This document shows, in pieces, positions 23,705 through 32,961 of a stretch of 34,469 bases of DNA. Each line of letters starts with the position of its first letter. Positions within the stretch are counted from its first letter, which is position 1. Position numbers and translations under genes: made by a program. Source of the DNA: Rhodospirillales bacterium (GTDB lineage Bacteria > Pseudomonadota > Alphaproteobacteria > UBA8366 > Aestuariispiraceae). The notes under the pieces are model-generated. The model ran no database searches and was not told the DNA's origin. It was given only the letters and a program-made list of their open reading frames with translations. The stretch covers positions 1 through 34,469 of the forward strand of contig NZSA01000090.1 in the NCBI GenBank assembly GCA_002696645.1, read 5' to 3'.

Positions 23705-26694
23705 GCAACCAAACCAACCGGCTGGGTGGCTTCGGGCACATCAACCGATCCAAACCGATTAAATTCAGTTTCGATGGTAAATCCTATACCGGGTTTGAAG
23801 GGGACACGCTTGCCTCTGCGCTGATGGCAAATGATGTCAAACTGGTCGCGCGCAGTTTCAAATATCACCGCCCCCGCGGGATATTCTCTGCCGGGGCAGA
23901 AGAACCCAATGCGCTGGTCGCTGTGCGGGAAGGGGCCCGCCAGGAACCCAATACCCGCGCCACCGTGGCGGAATTGTATGACGGCCTGGTCGCCCACAGC
24001 CAGAATCGCTGGCCGAACCTGAAATACGACACCCAGGCGGTCAATCAATTGATCGCCCGCTTCATTCCAGCAGGGTTTTACTACAAGACCTTCATGGGTC
24101 CGTTTTCCAGCACCAAATTGTGGATGATCTTTGAAGGATTTATCCGCAAGGCAGCAGGCATGGGAACCGCCAGTGGTCTTGCCGATCCCGACCGTTATGA
24201 ACGCAGCCAGGCCCATTGCGATGTGATGGTGATCGGGGCCGGACCTGCGGGCCTGAGCGCCGCGCTGACCGCCGCTGAAACCGGGGCACGGGTTGTTCTG
24301 GTCGATGAGAATCCTGTTCTGGGTGGACGGTTACGCCAGGAACGGATGGAAATTGACGGCAAGCCCGCCTATGACTGGGCCGTGGCAACGGCGGTCGCAT
24401 TGCAGGCCATGCCCAATGTCCGCATTCTGACCCGTACGACAGCGTTTGGCTATTACGATGACAACTTAATCGGCTGCATCGAAAAAGTCGCCGATCACTT
24501 CCCTGTGCCGCCGGACAACCTGCCGCGCCAGCGCTGGTGGAAGATCCGCGCCAAGCAGGTTGTGCTGGCGACAGGCGCGCTGGAACAGCCCTTGGTATTT
24601 GGCAATAATGACCGCCCCGGCATCATGCTGGCCGGTGCTGTGCGCGCCTATATCAATGACTTTGGTGTGCTGCCTGGCCGCCGCGCAGTGATTTTCACCA
24701 ATAATGACGATGCCTATCGCACCGCATTGGATCTGTTGGCAGCAGGGGCCAGCGTTCAGGCGATTGTCGATGCGCGCAGTGCGCCCGAATCCGATCTGAT
24801 CCAGGCGGTTCGGGCAAAGGGCGTGGAAATCCTGATGGGTCATGCGGTGACAAACACCCATGGACATTTCGCCCTGCAATCGGTTGAGGTCATGCCGCTG
24901 GTTGGTGGCAGCCCCCGGGAGATATCCTGCGATCTGTTGGCGATTTCCGGCGGCTGGCAGCCTGCCTTGCACTTATCCAGCCAGACCGGCGCAAAGGCCG
25001 TCTGGAATCCAGAATCCTGTTGCTTCCTGCCGGGCACCCCCAAACGGGCGGAACGATCCGCCGGGGCCAGTGCGGGGCAATTCTCGCTCTACGCCTGCCT
25101 CTCCGAAGGATATGTGCGGGGCGTCGAAGCCGCCGTCGCCGCCGGATTTAAATCTGAGAAAAGCTGGACCGTTCCAACAGTTGCGATTGAAAAGCCCGCC
25201 CGCACAGAAGCCCTGTGGGAAGCCCCGGATTCTGGCGGTCACCCTAAGAAATTTGTCGACCATCAGGATGATGTCAGTTCCGATGATGTGCGCCTGGCCC
25301 ATCGGGAAGGGTTTGTTTCCGTCGAACATTTGAAGCGCTACACGACGCTGGGCATGGGGACCGATCAGGGCAAGACGTCCAATATTACCGGCTTGGCGAT
25401 CATGGCATCCCTGCGCGGCGAACCGATCCAGGCAGTGGGCACCACAACCTTTCGCCCGCCTTATACCCCCATTGCCATTGGCGCGATGGGTGGGTCTGAG
25501 GTTGGACAGCATTACCGACCCCGCCGTCGCACCCCGATGCAGGATTGGCATCTGGAACGGGCGGGCGAAATGCTGCCAGCGGGCATGTGGGAACGCCCGC
25601 GTCATTATCCCGCCCATAAGGGTGAGACCCTGCGCGAGGCTTATATTCGGGAAACCGCACAGACCCGGAAATCGGCAGGGATTTGTGATGTCACGACTTT
25701 GGGCAAGATTGATGTTCAGGGCCCGGATGCAGCTGAATTCTTAAACCGCCTCTATGCCAATGGCTTTGCCAAATTGCCGGTCGGCAAGGCGCGCTATGGC
25801 CTGATGCTGCGGGAAGATGGCTATGTCTATGACGATGGCACGACCTCCAGGCTGGCAGAAAATCATTTCGTGATGACCACCACCACGGCCAATGCCGTGC
25901 CGGTCATGGCCAAGATGGAATATTACCTGCAAGTCGTCTGGCCCGACCTAAAGGTCAAAGTCGTCAGCGTGACTGAGCAATATGCCGCCATCGCGGTTGC
26001 CGGGCCCAACAGCCGCAAGATCATGCAGAAGATTGTCGATCTGGATATCTCTAACGAGGCCTTCCCCTTCATGGGTTGTGCCCCGTGCATGGCGGCAGGC
26101 GTGCCCAGCCGCCTGTTCCGGATCAGTTTTTCAGGCGAACTGGCGTTTGAGATCAATGTGCCCAGCGATTATGGGCAATATATCTGGGATGCCCTGCTGG
26201 AGGCCGGCAAAGAATTCGACATGGTGCCCTATGGCCTGGAAGCGCTGGGCAATATGCGGATTGAAAAAGGCCATGTGGCCGGTTCTGAATTGGACGGTCG
26301 CACCACGGCGGAAGATCTGGGCCTGGGCAAGATGCTGTCCAAACAGAAGGACTTTATCGGCAAGGCATTGGCCTACCGCGAAGGTTTTGTCGCCGATCCG
26401 CGTAAGAAGCTGGTCGGGCTGGTACCGGTGGATGGGAAATCCTCCCTGCCCAATGGATCCCAAATTATTGAGAAAGCCAATACGCGCCCGCCCGTCAAAA
26501 TGCTGGGCCATGTCACCGCCAATGGTTTCAGTCCCGAACTGGACAGCCCGATGGCGCTGGCCCTGCTGGAAGGGGGCCTGACCCGTGAAGGCGATATCGT
26601 GATTGTCGCCAGCCCGCTGAAAGGCCTGTCCATTCCAGCCAAAGTGACCAACCCTGTCTTTGTCGATCCAGAAGGGAAACGGCTTCATGCCTGA
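23701..26694 (+). CDS. soxA: Sarcosine oxidase subunit alpha
   Basis: This 997-residue subunit has a short N-terminal ferredoxin-like segment with RSFKYHRPRG, then a dinucleotide-binding domain (MVIGAGPAGLSAALTAAETG, about residues 177-196, and a second NAD-type site), and a C-terminal aminomethyltransferase (GcvT-like) domain from about residue 610 that binds tetrahydrofolate. The fold is that of enzymes converting sarcosine to glycine plus methylene-tetrahydrofolate. Length and order agree with the family. Its last 8 bases overlap soxG. Confidence 0.95.
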   Translation: MSNQTNRLGGFGHINRSKPIKFSFDGKSYTGFEGDTLASALMANDVKLVARSFKYHRPRGIFSAGAEEPNALVAVREGARQEPNTRATVAELYDGLVAHSQNRWPNLKYDTQAVNQLIARFIPAGFYYKTFMGPFSSTKLWMIFEGFIRKAAGMGTASGLADPDRYERSQAHCDVMVIGAGPAGLSAALTAAETGARVVLVDENPVLGGRLRQERMEIDGKPAYDWAVATAVALQAMPNVRILTRTTAFGYYDDNLIGCIEKVADHFPVPPDNLPRQRWWKIRAKQVVLATGALEQPLVFGNNDRPGIMLAGAVRAYINDFGVLPGRRAVIFTNNDDAYRTALDLLAAGASVQAIVDARSAPESDLIQAVRAKGVEILMGHAVTNTHGHFALQSVEVMPLVGGSPREISCDLLAISGGWQPALHLSSQTGAKAVWNPESCCFLPGTPKRAERSAGASAGQFSLYACLSEGYVRGVEAAVAAGFKSEKSWTVPTVAIEKPARTEALWEAPDSGGHPKKFVDHQDDVSSDDVRLAHREGFVSVEHLKRYTTLGMGTDQGKTSNITGLAIMASLRGEPIQAVGTTTFRPPYTPIAIGAMGGSEVGQHYRPRRRTPMQDWHLERAGEMLPAGMWERPRHYPAHKGETLREAYIRETAQTRKSAGICDVTTLGKIDVQGPDAAEFLNRLYANGFAKLPVGKARYGLMLREDGYVYDDGTTSRLAENHFVMTTTTANAVPVMAKMEYYLQVVWPDLKVKVVSVTEQYAAIAVAGPNSRKIMQKIVDLDISNEAFPFMGCAPCMAAGVPSRLFRISFSGELAFEINVPSDYGQYIWDALLEAGKEFDMVPYGLEALGNMRIEKGHVAGSELDGRTTAEDLGLGKMLSKQKDFIGKALAYREGFVADPRKKLVGLVPVDGKSSLPNGSQIIEKANTRPPVKMLGHVTANGFSPELDSPMALALLEGGLTREGDIVIVASPLKGLSIPAKVTNPVFVDPEGKRLHA

Positions 26695-27307
26695 TACTAC
26701 GCTAAAAGTAACCCGACGCTCTGCCCTGGATGGACACCGGCATGTTGGCGATTTCGGTACGATCAAGGACGGCGTGCCTGGAATCGTGATTCAGGAACGC
26801 CGGGCCCTGTCCATTGTTCATGTCGATGCCTGGACCGATCAGGTCAAGGCCTGTGGCAAGGCGATAGAGAAAGCCTGCGGCACGGCCCCGGCAGCCGAGC
26901 CCGTGAAAGCGGTGGAGAAAAACGACACCACCGTGCTGTGGGTTGGCGCAAACCGCTGGCTGATCGTGGAACCGGAATCGCGGGACTTGTTCGCAACGGT
27001 AAGTGCGGATGTCAGCGTCGACCTGGCAACCCTGACCGATCAGAGCCATTCGCGGGTTTGCTGGCGCATCACGGGTCCGAATATGCGCGATCTTCTGGCG
27101 AAGGGATCGACAATAGATTTTGACCGAAGCCAGTTTGTACCCGGCGACTGTGTCGGAACCCTGTTGAGCCATTTCACCACCGTGCTGCATTGTCGAGGTG
27201 AAGACACTGTCGATGTTTACGCCGCGCGCTCTTTCGCGGTGGATATGGACCATTGGCTGCACGCATCCAGCCTGGAATATGGTCTGCGGGTGCTGGAACC
27301 AGTCTGA
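26687..27307 (+). CDS. soxG: Sarcosine oxidase subunit gamma
   Basis: The 206-residue subunit resembles the C-terminal part of aminomethyltransferases and completes the alpha-beta-gamma-delta complex. Landmarks are LWVGANRWLIVEP, LTDQSHSRVCWRITGPNMRDLLAKG and RSFAVDMDHWLHASSLEYG. The start at 26687 overlaps the soxA end in another frame; an in-frame ATG at 26660 lies deeper inside soxA and is less likely. The operon ends here in a strong terminator. No glyA, folD or purU follows, although these often accompany sox genes. Confidence 0.92.
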   Translation: MPDTTLKVTRRSALDGHRHVGDFGTIKDGVPGIVIQERRALSIVHVDAWTDQVKACGKAIEKACGTAPAAEPVKAVEKNDTTVLWVGANRWLIVEPESRDLFATVSADVSVDLATLTDQSHSRVCWRITGPNMRDLLAKGSTIDFDRSQFVPGDCVGTLLSHFTTVLHCRGEDTVDVYAARSFAVDMDHWLHASSLEYGLRVLEPV

Positions 27308-27323
27308 AGATTGCTGCAACAGA

Positions 27324-27356
27324 AAAAAGGCCGCGCTGGATTGGCGCGGCCTTTTT
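27324..27356. terminator. Bidirectional terminator between soxG and iorB
   Basis: AAAAAGGCCGCGC (27324-27336) pairs perfectly with GCGCGGCCTTTTT (27344-27356) around a 7-base loop, giving a GC-rich 8-bp core with A/T tails on both sides. It closes the sox operon on plus and iorAB on minus, which converge. Confidence 0.92.
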
Positions 27357-27376
27357 CGTTTTCAGAATAAATCTGA

Positions 27377-29590
27377 TTATGCGGTCATGCCCTTGCTGAA
27401 AGGCAGCGTCCGAATACGTCGCCCTGATGCGCGGAAGACCGCATTGGCGACCGCTGGCCCGATAGGGGGCACGCCCGGCTCTCCAACCCCTGTCGGGGGT
27501 TCTGTGCTGGGCATGATATGAACCTCAACCTGAGGCATATGGTCGATGCGCAGCGGCAGATAGGTATCGTAATTTCCCTGATCCACCTCACCCTTGGTCA
27601 GCGTGATTTCTTCCTGAAGGATGGCCCCCAGTCCAAACCCAACCCCGCCTTCAATCTGGGCCTTGATTGTGTCTGGGTTGATCGCGGTACCAACATCCAC
27701 AGCAGCCACCACCCGATGTACCTTGATATCTGTGCCGTCGACAGAAACTTCCGCCACCTGGGCCACATAGGAGCTGAAGCTCTCGTGCACGGATACACCC
27801 AGGCTGTGTCCCTCAGGCAAAGCCTTGCCCCATCCAGCCTTTTCAGCCGCCAGTTTCAGAACCGCCGCATGACGAGGATGGTCCTTCAACAAGGCCAGTC
27901 GATACTCGACCGGATCTGCCCCGACCGCATCAATGATCTCATCCAGAAAGACCTCTGTCGCATAGCCGGTATGGGTCGATCCGACTGAACGCCACCACAG
28001 GACCGGCACACCAACCTTCGTGGATGTCAGCCCGACAGACATATTGGGGATCGCATATGGCAGCGTTGAGGACCCCTCAACAGAGGTGGGGTCGACACCA
28101 TTCTGGACCATGCTGGCAAAAGGGCCACCGTCCATAATGGACTGCCCGACGATATGGTTATCCCAGGCGATGATCTGACCATCCTTGTCCAGCCCGGCCC
28201 GCATTTGATGCACATAGGCTGGGCGATAACGACCGCCACGCATGTCATTTTCGCGGGTCCATTGGACCTTAACCGGCGCTTTCCAGCCAATCGCCTTTGC
28301 CACCGCAACGGCTTCGGCCACGACATCTGCATCCGGTACACCGCGACGACCAAAGCCACCGCCGGTTTTTAGAATATGCAACACAACCTTATCCGGCGTC
28401 GTCTCTGCGATTTGCGAGGCGATGTATTGATACAGGCCTGGCATTTGATGACCGCCCCAAACTTCCAGAACACCCTCTGGCGACATCCGTGCAACCGCAT
28501 TCAGTGGTTCCATCGATGCATGGGCCAGGTAGGGAAATTCATAGATGGCCTCGATCACTTTATCGGCCTGTGCCATCGCGCCAGCGGTATCCCCGTCGTT
28601 TCGCGCCATGGCTTGGGGCGTTTGCTTCGCCAAGGTGCGATATTCTGACAGAATTTCATCGCTGCTGCGGGTTTCCGCCTTTGATTCATCCCAATCAGCG
28701 GTCACCAGATCGCGACCCTTCAAGGCGGTCCACATATCCTGTGCAACGATGGCAATACCGCGATCAATGGCAACGACATCCACTACGCCCTTCAGGGCTT
28801 TTGCCTTGCTGCCATCAAAGGCCGTCAGTGTCGCGCCAAATTTTGGTGGATGGATCATCACAGCTGTCAACATGCCGGGCAGTTTCACATCGATGGTGAA
28901 ATCCTGCTGACCAGTGGTTTTGCCAACACGGTCATAGCGGCGCAGGTCCGCATTGCCGATCTGGGTCCAGTCCGCAGGCGATTTCAAAGCCACATCCTTG
29001 GGCACGGGCCGGGTTGCCGCTGCCTTGGCGAAGGTTCCGAAACCGGCTGCCTTGCCGCTGGCCTGATGAATGATCTGTCCAGCCTCTACTGTTATTTCAC
29101 CGGCAGGCACAGCCCATTGATCCGCCGCCACTGCGACCAGCATTTCCCGCGCCGTCGCGGCTGCCATGCGATACCGGTCCCAGGATGTCATCATAGAGGT
29201 GGATCCACCGGTTCCTTGGAACGCCCCACCGAAGGCGACGTTGCCGTAAAGGGCCACATCACCCGTCACGCCGCGTACGTCGATCTGAGACCAACTGGCG
29301 CCCAGTTCTTCCACGACCAGCGTGGCGAGGCCGTGATACGACCCCTGCCCCATGTCGAATTGAGAGGACAGAACCGTGATCGATCCATCCTGAGCAATTT
29401 CCAGATAGGCCGCCAGAGGGTTAATCACGTCGGCATCCGCCGCCTGTCCTGAGAGAGGGCGGAAGCCAACGGCCAGCCCGGTCGCTGTCGCCGCTGCGGA
29501 TAACAGAAAGCCACGCCGTGAGACAGAGAATGCCGAGGGTGCGTCAACACGAGCTGGCAGTTTAAAATGGGAGAGTTTGTTCGGGAGCAT
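27377..29590 (-). CDS. iorB: Molybdenum hydroxylase large subunit, isoquinoline 1-oxidoreductase type
   Basis: The 737-residue protein binds a molybdopterin-dinucleotide cofactor and hydroxylates N-heterocycles or aldehydes. A twin-arginine signal [12 protein letters not shown] (R25-R26) indicates folding before export. [39 protein letters not shown] and the C-terminal [17 protein letters not shown] with the catalytic Glu are xanthine-dehydrogenase-family features in the IorB arrangement. It starts 3 bases after the iorA stop. The true substrate is unknown, and the name by similarity should be read as family level. Confidence 0.88.
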   Translation of the reverse strand: MLPNKLSHFKLPARVDAPSAFSVSRRGFLLSAAATATGLAVGFRPLSGQAADADVINPLAAYLEIAQDGSITVLSSQFDMGQGSYHGLATLVVEELGASWSQIDVRGVTGDVALYGNVAFGGAFQGTGGSTSMMTSWDRYRMAAATAREMLVAVAADQWAVPAGEITVEAGQIIHQASGKAAGFGTFAKAAATRPVPKDVALKSPADWTQIGNADLRRYDRVGKTTGQQDFTIDVKLPGMLTAVMIHPPKFGATLTAFDGSKAKALKGVVDVVAIDRGIAIVAQDMWTALKGRDLVTADWDESKAETRSSDEILSEYRTLAKQTPQAMARNDGDTAGAMAQADKVIEAIYEFPYLAHASMEPLNAVARMSPEGVLEVWGGHQMPGLYQYIASQIAETTPDKVVLHILKTGGGFGRRGVPDADVVAEAVAVAKAIGWKAPVKVQWTRENDMRGGRYRPAYVHQMRAGLDKDGQIIAWDNHIVGQSIMDGGPFASMVQNGVDPTSVEGSSTLPYAIPNMSVGLTSTKVGVPVLWWRSVGSTHTGYATEVFLDEIIDAVGADPVEYRLALLKDHPRHAAVLKLAAEKAGWGKALPEGHSLGVSVHESFSSYVAQVAEVSVDGTDIKVHRVVAAVDVGTAINPDTIKAQIEGGVGFGLGAILQEEITLTKGEVDQGNYDTYLPLRIDHMPQVEVHIMPSTEPPTGVGEPGVPPIGPAVANAVFRASGRRIRTLPFSKGMTA

Positions 29591-29593
29591 AGG

Positions 29594-30055
29594 TTAAGCC
29601 TCCAATCGACGCGCGGCTTCATGAATGCCTGCGCGAATGCGTTGATAGGTGGCGCAACGGCACAGATTGCCGCTCATTGCGTCGTCGATATCGCCGTCAC
29701 TGGGCTTGGGATTTTCTGCCAACAGCGCGACAGCGGACATGATCTGGCCGGACTGACAATACCCGCATTGCGGAACATCAAGATCAGCCCAGACTTTCTG
29801 GACCGTTTCAGCGACTTTATTGCCGGTAACGCCTTCAATGGTGGTTACGGTGGCCCCTTCGACATCGCCAAGAAAAGTCTGGCAGGATCGCATCGGGATG
29901 CCATCCAGATGCACGGTACAGGCACCACATTGCGCCAGACCACAGCCAAATTTTGTGCCTGTCAGGCCAGCATGATCCCGCAAAGCCCACAGTAACGGCA
30001 TGTCCGGATCGGCATCCAGGCTGATCTGAGCGCCGTTGAGTGTAAATGTTGTCAT
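29594..30055 (-). CDS. iorA: Two-[2Fe-2S] subunit of the molybdenum hydroxylase
   Basis: The 153-residue protein passes electrons from the molybdenum site. The N-terminal plant-type ferredoxin cluster is C38-x4-C43-x2-C46 with C58, and the second cluster uses C97, C100, C132 and C134 (CGYCQSGQ and CRC). Both sets are intact. The ATG at 30053-30055 is chosen because the upstream extension does not look like protein of this family. It is first in iorAB and divergent from a LysR regulator. Confidence 0.93.
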   Translation of the reverse strand: MTTFTLNGAQISLDADPDMPLLWALRDHAGLTGTKFGCGLAQCGACTVHLDGIPMRSCQTFLGDVEGATVTTIEGVTGNKVAETVQKVWADLDVPQCGYCQSGQIMSAVALLAENPKPSDGDIDDAMSGNLCRCATYQRIRAGIHEAARRLEA

Positions 30056-30155
30056 GTGAAATCCCCTGTCATGAGCGTTTGAAGGAATAGATACGCCGCC
30101 CTTGCACACAAACAAGTTCGTTTAAATAGCATAGATTATCCTATATAGTGCATGA

Positions 30156-31055
30156 ATGGATCGTGACATATTGATACACCTGCCGGTAATTCTGTCTGTT
30201 GCCCGGTGCCGTGGCTTCGCGGCGGCGGCAAAAGATCTGGGCATGAGTGCGTCTGCGGTCAGCCATGCCATCAAGACGGTGGAAGATCGGTTGGGGCTGC
30301 CGTTGTTTGCACGCACGACTCGCTCGGTTTCATTGACAGATTGGGGGATGGATTTCATCAACACCGTTGCGCCGGCCTATACGGAAATTTCCGAGGCCAT
30401 GGAACGGGTGAAGATTGCACAAGGCCAGGTTTCAGGGCTCTTGCGCATCAATATGCCATATCTTTCCCTGCATAAGACGATATCCCCCGTGATCAAGGAA
30501 CTGCATCGGCGTCACCCTAAGCTGACTGTCGAGTTATTTGCCGACAATGCTATGACCGATATTATCGCAGATCGATTTGATGCAGGAATCCGACTGGGGG
30601 GCATGATGGCCCAGGACATGGTGACTGTCAGATTGGCCCCGCCCTTTAGATGGGTAGTCGTAGGATCGCCGGATTATCTGGCGACGCATGGTATGCCAAA
30701 GTCCATTGATGACCTAAAGCATCACACCTGCATCAGCTATCGCATGACCAGTTCCGGGCGCGTCTATCAATGGGAATTGATGCAGGATGATGTCGAGGTC
30801 CGGGTGGAAACATCGATTTCCATGATCGTCAATACGGGGCAATTTGCTATCGAACTGGCCCTGGATGGCATTGGCCTGGCCTATATGGCAGAGCCTTCGA
30901 TTTCCGAACCGTTGCGCGACGGTCGTTTGGTACAGGTTCTGCCCGAAACCAGTTCCATGGAATCCGGGTTGTTCCTGTACTTCACCCGCAGTGCCGGGCG
31001 CACGCCGAAGCTGCGCGCCTTTATCGACACCGCGAGGGAAGTTTTGAAGCTTTAA
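30156..31055 (+). CDS. LysR-family transcriptional regulator
   Basis: The 299-residue regulator has an N-terminal winged helix (FAAAAKDLGMSASAVSHAIKTVEDRLGLPLFARTTR, about residues 21-56) and a LysR substrate-binding domain from about residue 90. It is divergent from iorAB, 100 bases away, the usual layout for an activator of its neighbour. No Shine-Dalgarno precedes the ATG; the AT-rich TATATAG at 30142-30148 ends 7 bases before it, so the message may be nearly leaderless. The inducer is unknown. Confidence 0.9.
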   Translation: MDRDILIHLPVILSVARCRGFAAAAKDLGMSASAVSHAIKTVEDRLGLPLFARTTRSVSLTDWGMDFINTVAPAYTEISEAMERVKIAQGQVSGLLRINMPYLSLHKTISPVIKELHRRHPKLTVELFADNAMTDIIADRFDAGIRLGGMMAQDMVTVRLAPPFRWVVVGSPDYLATHGMPKSIDDLKHHTCISYRMTSSGRVYQWELMQDDVEVRVETSISMIVNTGQFAIELALDGIGLAYMAEPSISEPLRDGRLVQVLPETSSMESGLFLYFTRSAGRTPKLRAFIDTAREVLKL

Positions 31056-31136
31056 GCATCATGCGCTCGCATGAGCTAAGCATATACAAGCATCATGCGC
31101 TCGCATGAGCTTAAACATAAACAAACATCATGCGCT
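31054..31136. repeat. Tandem hairpin repeats after the LysR gene
   Basis: AAGCATCATGCGCTCGCATGAGCT (24 bases) is perfectly repeated at 31054-31077 and 31088-31111, period 34, and a degenerate partial third copy (AAACATCATGCGCT) lies at 31123-31136. Each full unit holds CATGC-GCTC-GCATG, a hairpin with a 4-base loop flanked by pairing AGC/GCT. The first copy begins inside the LysR stop codon. The array fills the gap before the convergent cysK. Confidence 0.85.
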
Positions 31137-31145
31137 GACGTTGCC

Positions 31146-32129
31146 CTAGAGACCGTCAAACAGGCTAGTTGACAGATACCGTTCGGCAAAGCTGGCCAAC
31201 AGGACCACAATGGTTTTGCCTTCCATGCCGGGGCGTTCTGCCAATTCAAGGGCTGCGGCAATCGCCGCGCCGGATGAAATCCCGCAGGCGATGCCTTCCA
31301 GCTTGGCGGCCTCGCGCGCGGTGGCAAAGGCTGTTTCATTGGCAATGCGCACAACATCATCGACCACGTCGGTATTCAGGTTTTCCGGAATGAACCCAGC
31401 CCCGATCCCTTGAATCTTGTGGGGACCCGGCTTGCCGCCGGAAATGACCGGGCTGTCTTCTGGCTCAACAGCGATGATTTTCACATTCGGATTGTGCTGT
31501 TTCAGGATTTCCCCGACACCCGTTACCGTCCCGCCAGTGCCTACGCCTGCGACAAAGTAATCAATCTTGCCGCCAGTATCTTTCAACAATTCCTGCGCCG
31601 TTGTTTCACGATGGATTTGCGGATTGGCCGGATTGGCGAACTGTTGGGGGATGATCGCATCGGGCATCGTCTTCTGCAATTCTTCCGCCCGGGCGATTGC
31701 CCCCTTCATGCCCTTTTCAGCAGGCGTCAGATCCAGTTCTGCGCCCAACAGTTTCAGCATCCGGCGGCGTTCCACCGACATGCTTTCGGGCATTGTCAGG
31801 ATCAAGCGGTACCCCCGCGCCGCAGCCACAAAGGCCAGCGCAATCCCGGTATTGCCGGATGTCGGTTCCACCAGAACCGTCTTACCCGGCGTTGCCAGAC
31901 CCTGCGCTTCCAGCGATTGGATCATGGCATATCCGATGCGGTCCTTCACACTGGACAGGGGATTGAAATATTCCAGCTTGGCCAGGATTTCGACATTCAC
32001 GCCATGGGCGGCGGTCAGCCGCGACATCCGTACCAGCGGGGTCGCGCCAATCGTGTCCAAGATACTGTCATATACTTTGCCCCGGAACTCGCCCGTTGAG
32101 GAAAGGGGATTTTTCGTCGCGTCTGTCAT
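31146..32129 (-). CDS. cysK: Cysteine synthase A
   Basis: This PLP-dependent O-acetylserine sulfhydrylase makes cysteine from O-acetylserine and sulfide. The PLP lysine lies in NPLSSVKDRIG, the substrate loop is PTSGNTGIALA, and the phosphate-binding VAGVGTGGTVTGVGE and GISSGAA near the C-terminus are clear. The ATG at 32127-32129 (327 residues) has AGGGAC before it; an ATG seven codons upstream (32148-32150) is possible. It lies downstream of the Rrf2 regulator on the same strand but has its own promoter-like boxes. Confidence 0.95.
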   Translation of the reverse strand: MTDATKNPLSSTGEFRGKVYDSILDTIGATPLVRMSRLTAAHGVNVEILAKLEYFNPLSSVKDRIGYAMIQSLEAQGLATPGKTVLVEPTSGNTGIALAFVAAARGYRLILTMPESMSVERRRMLKLLGAELDLTPAEKGMKGAIARAEELQKTMPDAIIPQQFANPANPQIHRETTAQELLKDTGGKIDYFVAGVGTGGTVTGVGEILKQHNPNVKIIAVEPEDSPVISGGKPGPHKIQGIGAGFIPENLNTDVVDDVVRIANETAFATAREAAKLEGIACGISSGAAIAAALELAERPGMEGKTIVVLLASFAERYLSTSLFDGL

Positions 32130-32171
32130 GATTTTCGTCCCTATTGTCATTTTTGCAATTTCTCTGGCCCG

Positions 32172-32201
32172 ACTTTAGCCTACGATAGCGCTTGAGCAAG
32201 C
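32172..32201 (-). promoter_or_regulatory. cysK promoter with palindrome over the -35 box
   Basis: On the minus strand TTGCTC (32194-32199) and TAAAGT (32172-32177) are 16 bases apart and about 43 bases before the cysK start. The -35 lies in the perfect palindrome GCTTG-AG-CAAGC (32190-32201). With an Rrf2 gene just upstream, this is a natural candidate operator; the binder is inference. Confidence 0.45.
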
Positions 32202-32317
32202 CACTCACCGCAGGATTCTTGTCATGCCCGATACGCCAATACCTTTGAACGCCCATGCGTTTCTGCAAGACATTTCCCGGATCAACTGGAACGGATAAGA
32301 CGAGATTTATACACCAT

Positions 32318-32352
32318 CGTCACCCCGAACTTGATCCGGGGTCCAGAGCGGC
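32318..32352. repeat. Dispersed palindromic repeat, copy 2
   Basis: CGTCACCCCGAACTTGATCC followed by GGGGTCCAGAGCGGC. It matches copy 1 (15946-15980) except at a few positions; one stem base differs (GAA instead of GGA), weakening the hairpin. Confidence 0.75.
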
Positions 32353-32380
32353 AGGTGGGGTTGGGGCGCTTGGCCCTGGT

Positions 32381-32398
32381 TTCCCGCCTTCGCGGGAA
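32381..32398. repeat. Second repeat type, TTCCCGC hairpin
   Basis: TTCCCGC-CTTC-GCGGGAA is a perfect 7-bp hairpin with a 4-base loop, of a kind frequently dispersed in alphaproteobacterial genomes. It lies between copies 2 and 3 of the other repeat. Confidence 0.6.
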
Positions 32399-32418
32399 TA
32401 GCGAAGCCTATACATCAA

Positions 32419-32440
32419 CGTCACCCCGGACTTGATCCGG
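32419..32440. repeat. Dispersed palindromic repeat, truncated copy 3
   Basis: Begins CGTCACCCCGGACTTGATCC as in the other copies but breaks off after CCGG, where the GGGTCCA part is missing. Downstream sequence no longer matches. Confidence 0.7.
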
Positions 32441-32493
32441 CAACCTGGGGAGAATGCGTTATAGGCCTGTGCAGGAATGAGGGACGAAACTGC

Positions 32494-32946
32494 CTAAATC
32501 ATGAAATCGAACTGGTTCTGAGACTGGCTTTCAATCCCGGCGCGTTGGGCGGCGACGCATAGGTCTTCGACGGTTTTCTTAGATAAGGTTTCCATCGCAT
32601 ACTCTTCGATTTCCTGCCAGATCGGGCGCAGGACGGTATGGCCCAATTCGCTGCCTGCCGGATCGGTCAGGGGGTCGCGCCCGCCTTCCATTTCGTGCAC
32701 AACGGCAACGATATCAGCGACCGTGATGCGACGGCGTTCCTTTGCCAGGCGATAGCCCCCCCTGGGACCCCGCACGCCGCGTAAAATCTCCGCATGCACC
32801 AATTGCTGCAGCACCTGTTCCAGATAGCGGCGGGGAATGCCCTGGCGGTCGGCGATTTCCTTCGACTGAACCGGCAGGTCAGACGCGTGATAGGCAATGT
32901 CCAACACTGCCTCAATCGCAAACATCAGTTTCTTAGTCAGCCGCAT
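32494..32946 (-). CDS. Rrf2-family transcriptional regulator, CymR/IscR-like
   Basis: The 150-residue regulator has an Rrf2 winged helix: SKEIADRQGIPRRYLEQVLQQLVHAEILRGVRGPRGGYRLA (about residues 28-68). Only one cysteine is present (DLCVAAQ), so the three-cysteine Fe-S site of IscR is absent and it is more like cysteine-metabolism regulators such as CymR. It lies between dut and cysK on the same strand; control of cysK is the simplest guess, with a palindrome in the cysK promoter as possible target. Confidence 0.88.
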   Translation of the reverse strand: MRLTKKLMFAIEAVLDIAYHASDLPVQSKEIADRQGIPRRYLEQVLQQLVHAEILRGVRGPRGGYRLAKERRRITVADIVAVVHEMEGGRDPLTDPAGSELGHTVLRPIWQEIEEYAMETLSKKTVEDLCVAAQRAGIESQSQNQFDFMI

Positions 32947-32961
32947 GACTTTCCCCTCTTT

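Larger units (their letters stand above)
32202..32493. other. Gap between rrf2 and the cysK promoter
   Basis: Besides the cysK promoter, the gap holds dispersed repeats at 32318-32352, 32381-32398 and 32419-32440, and a 24-codon plus-strand frame at 32224-32298 (MPDTPIPLNAHAFLQDISRI...) with AGGA 9 to 12 bases before its ATG. The frame may be a gene remnant or chance. I see nothing else. Confidence 0.5.

Noticed and set aside
31054-31136. CRISPR array
   Set aside because: Only two full 24-base units with 10-base gaps, no spacers of proper length and no cas genes nearby.
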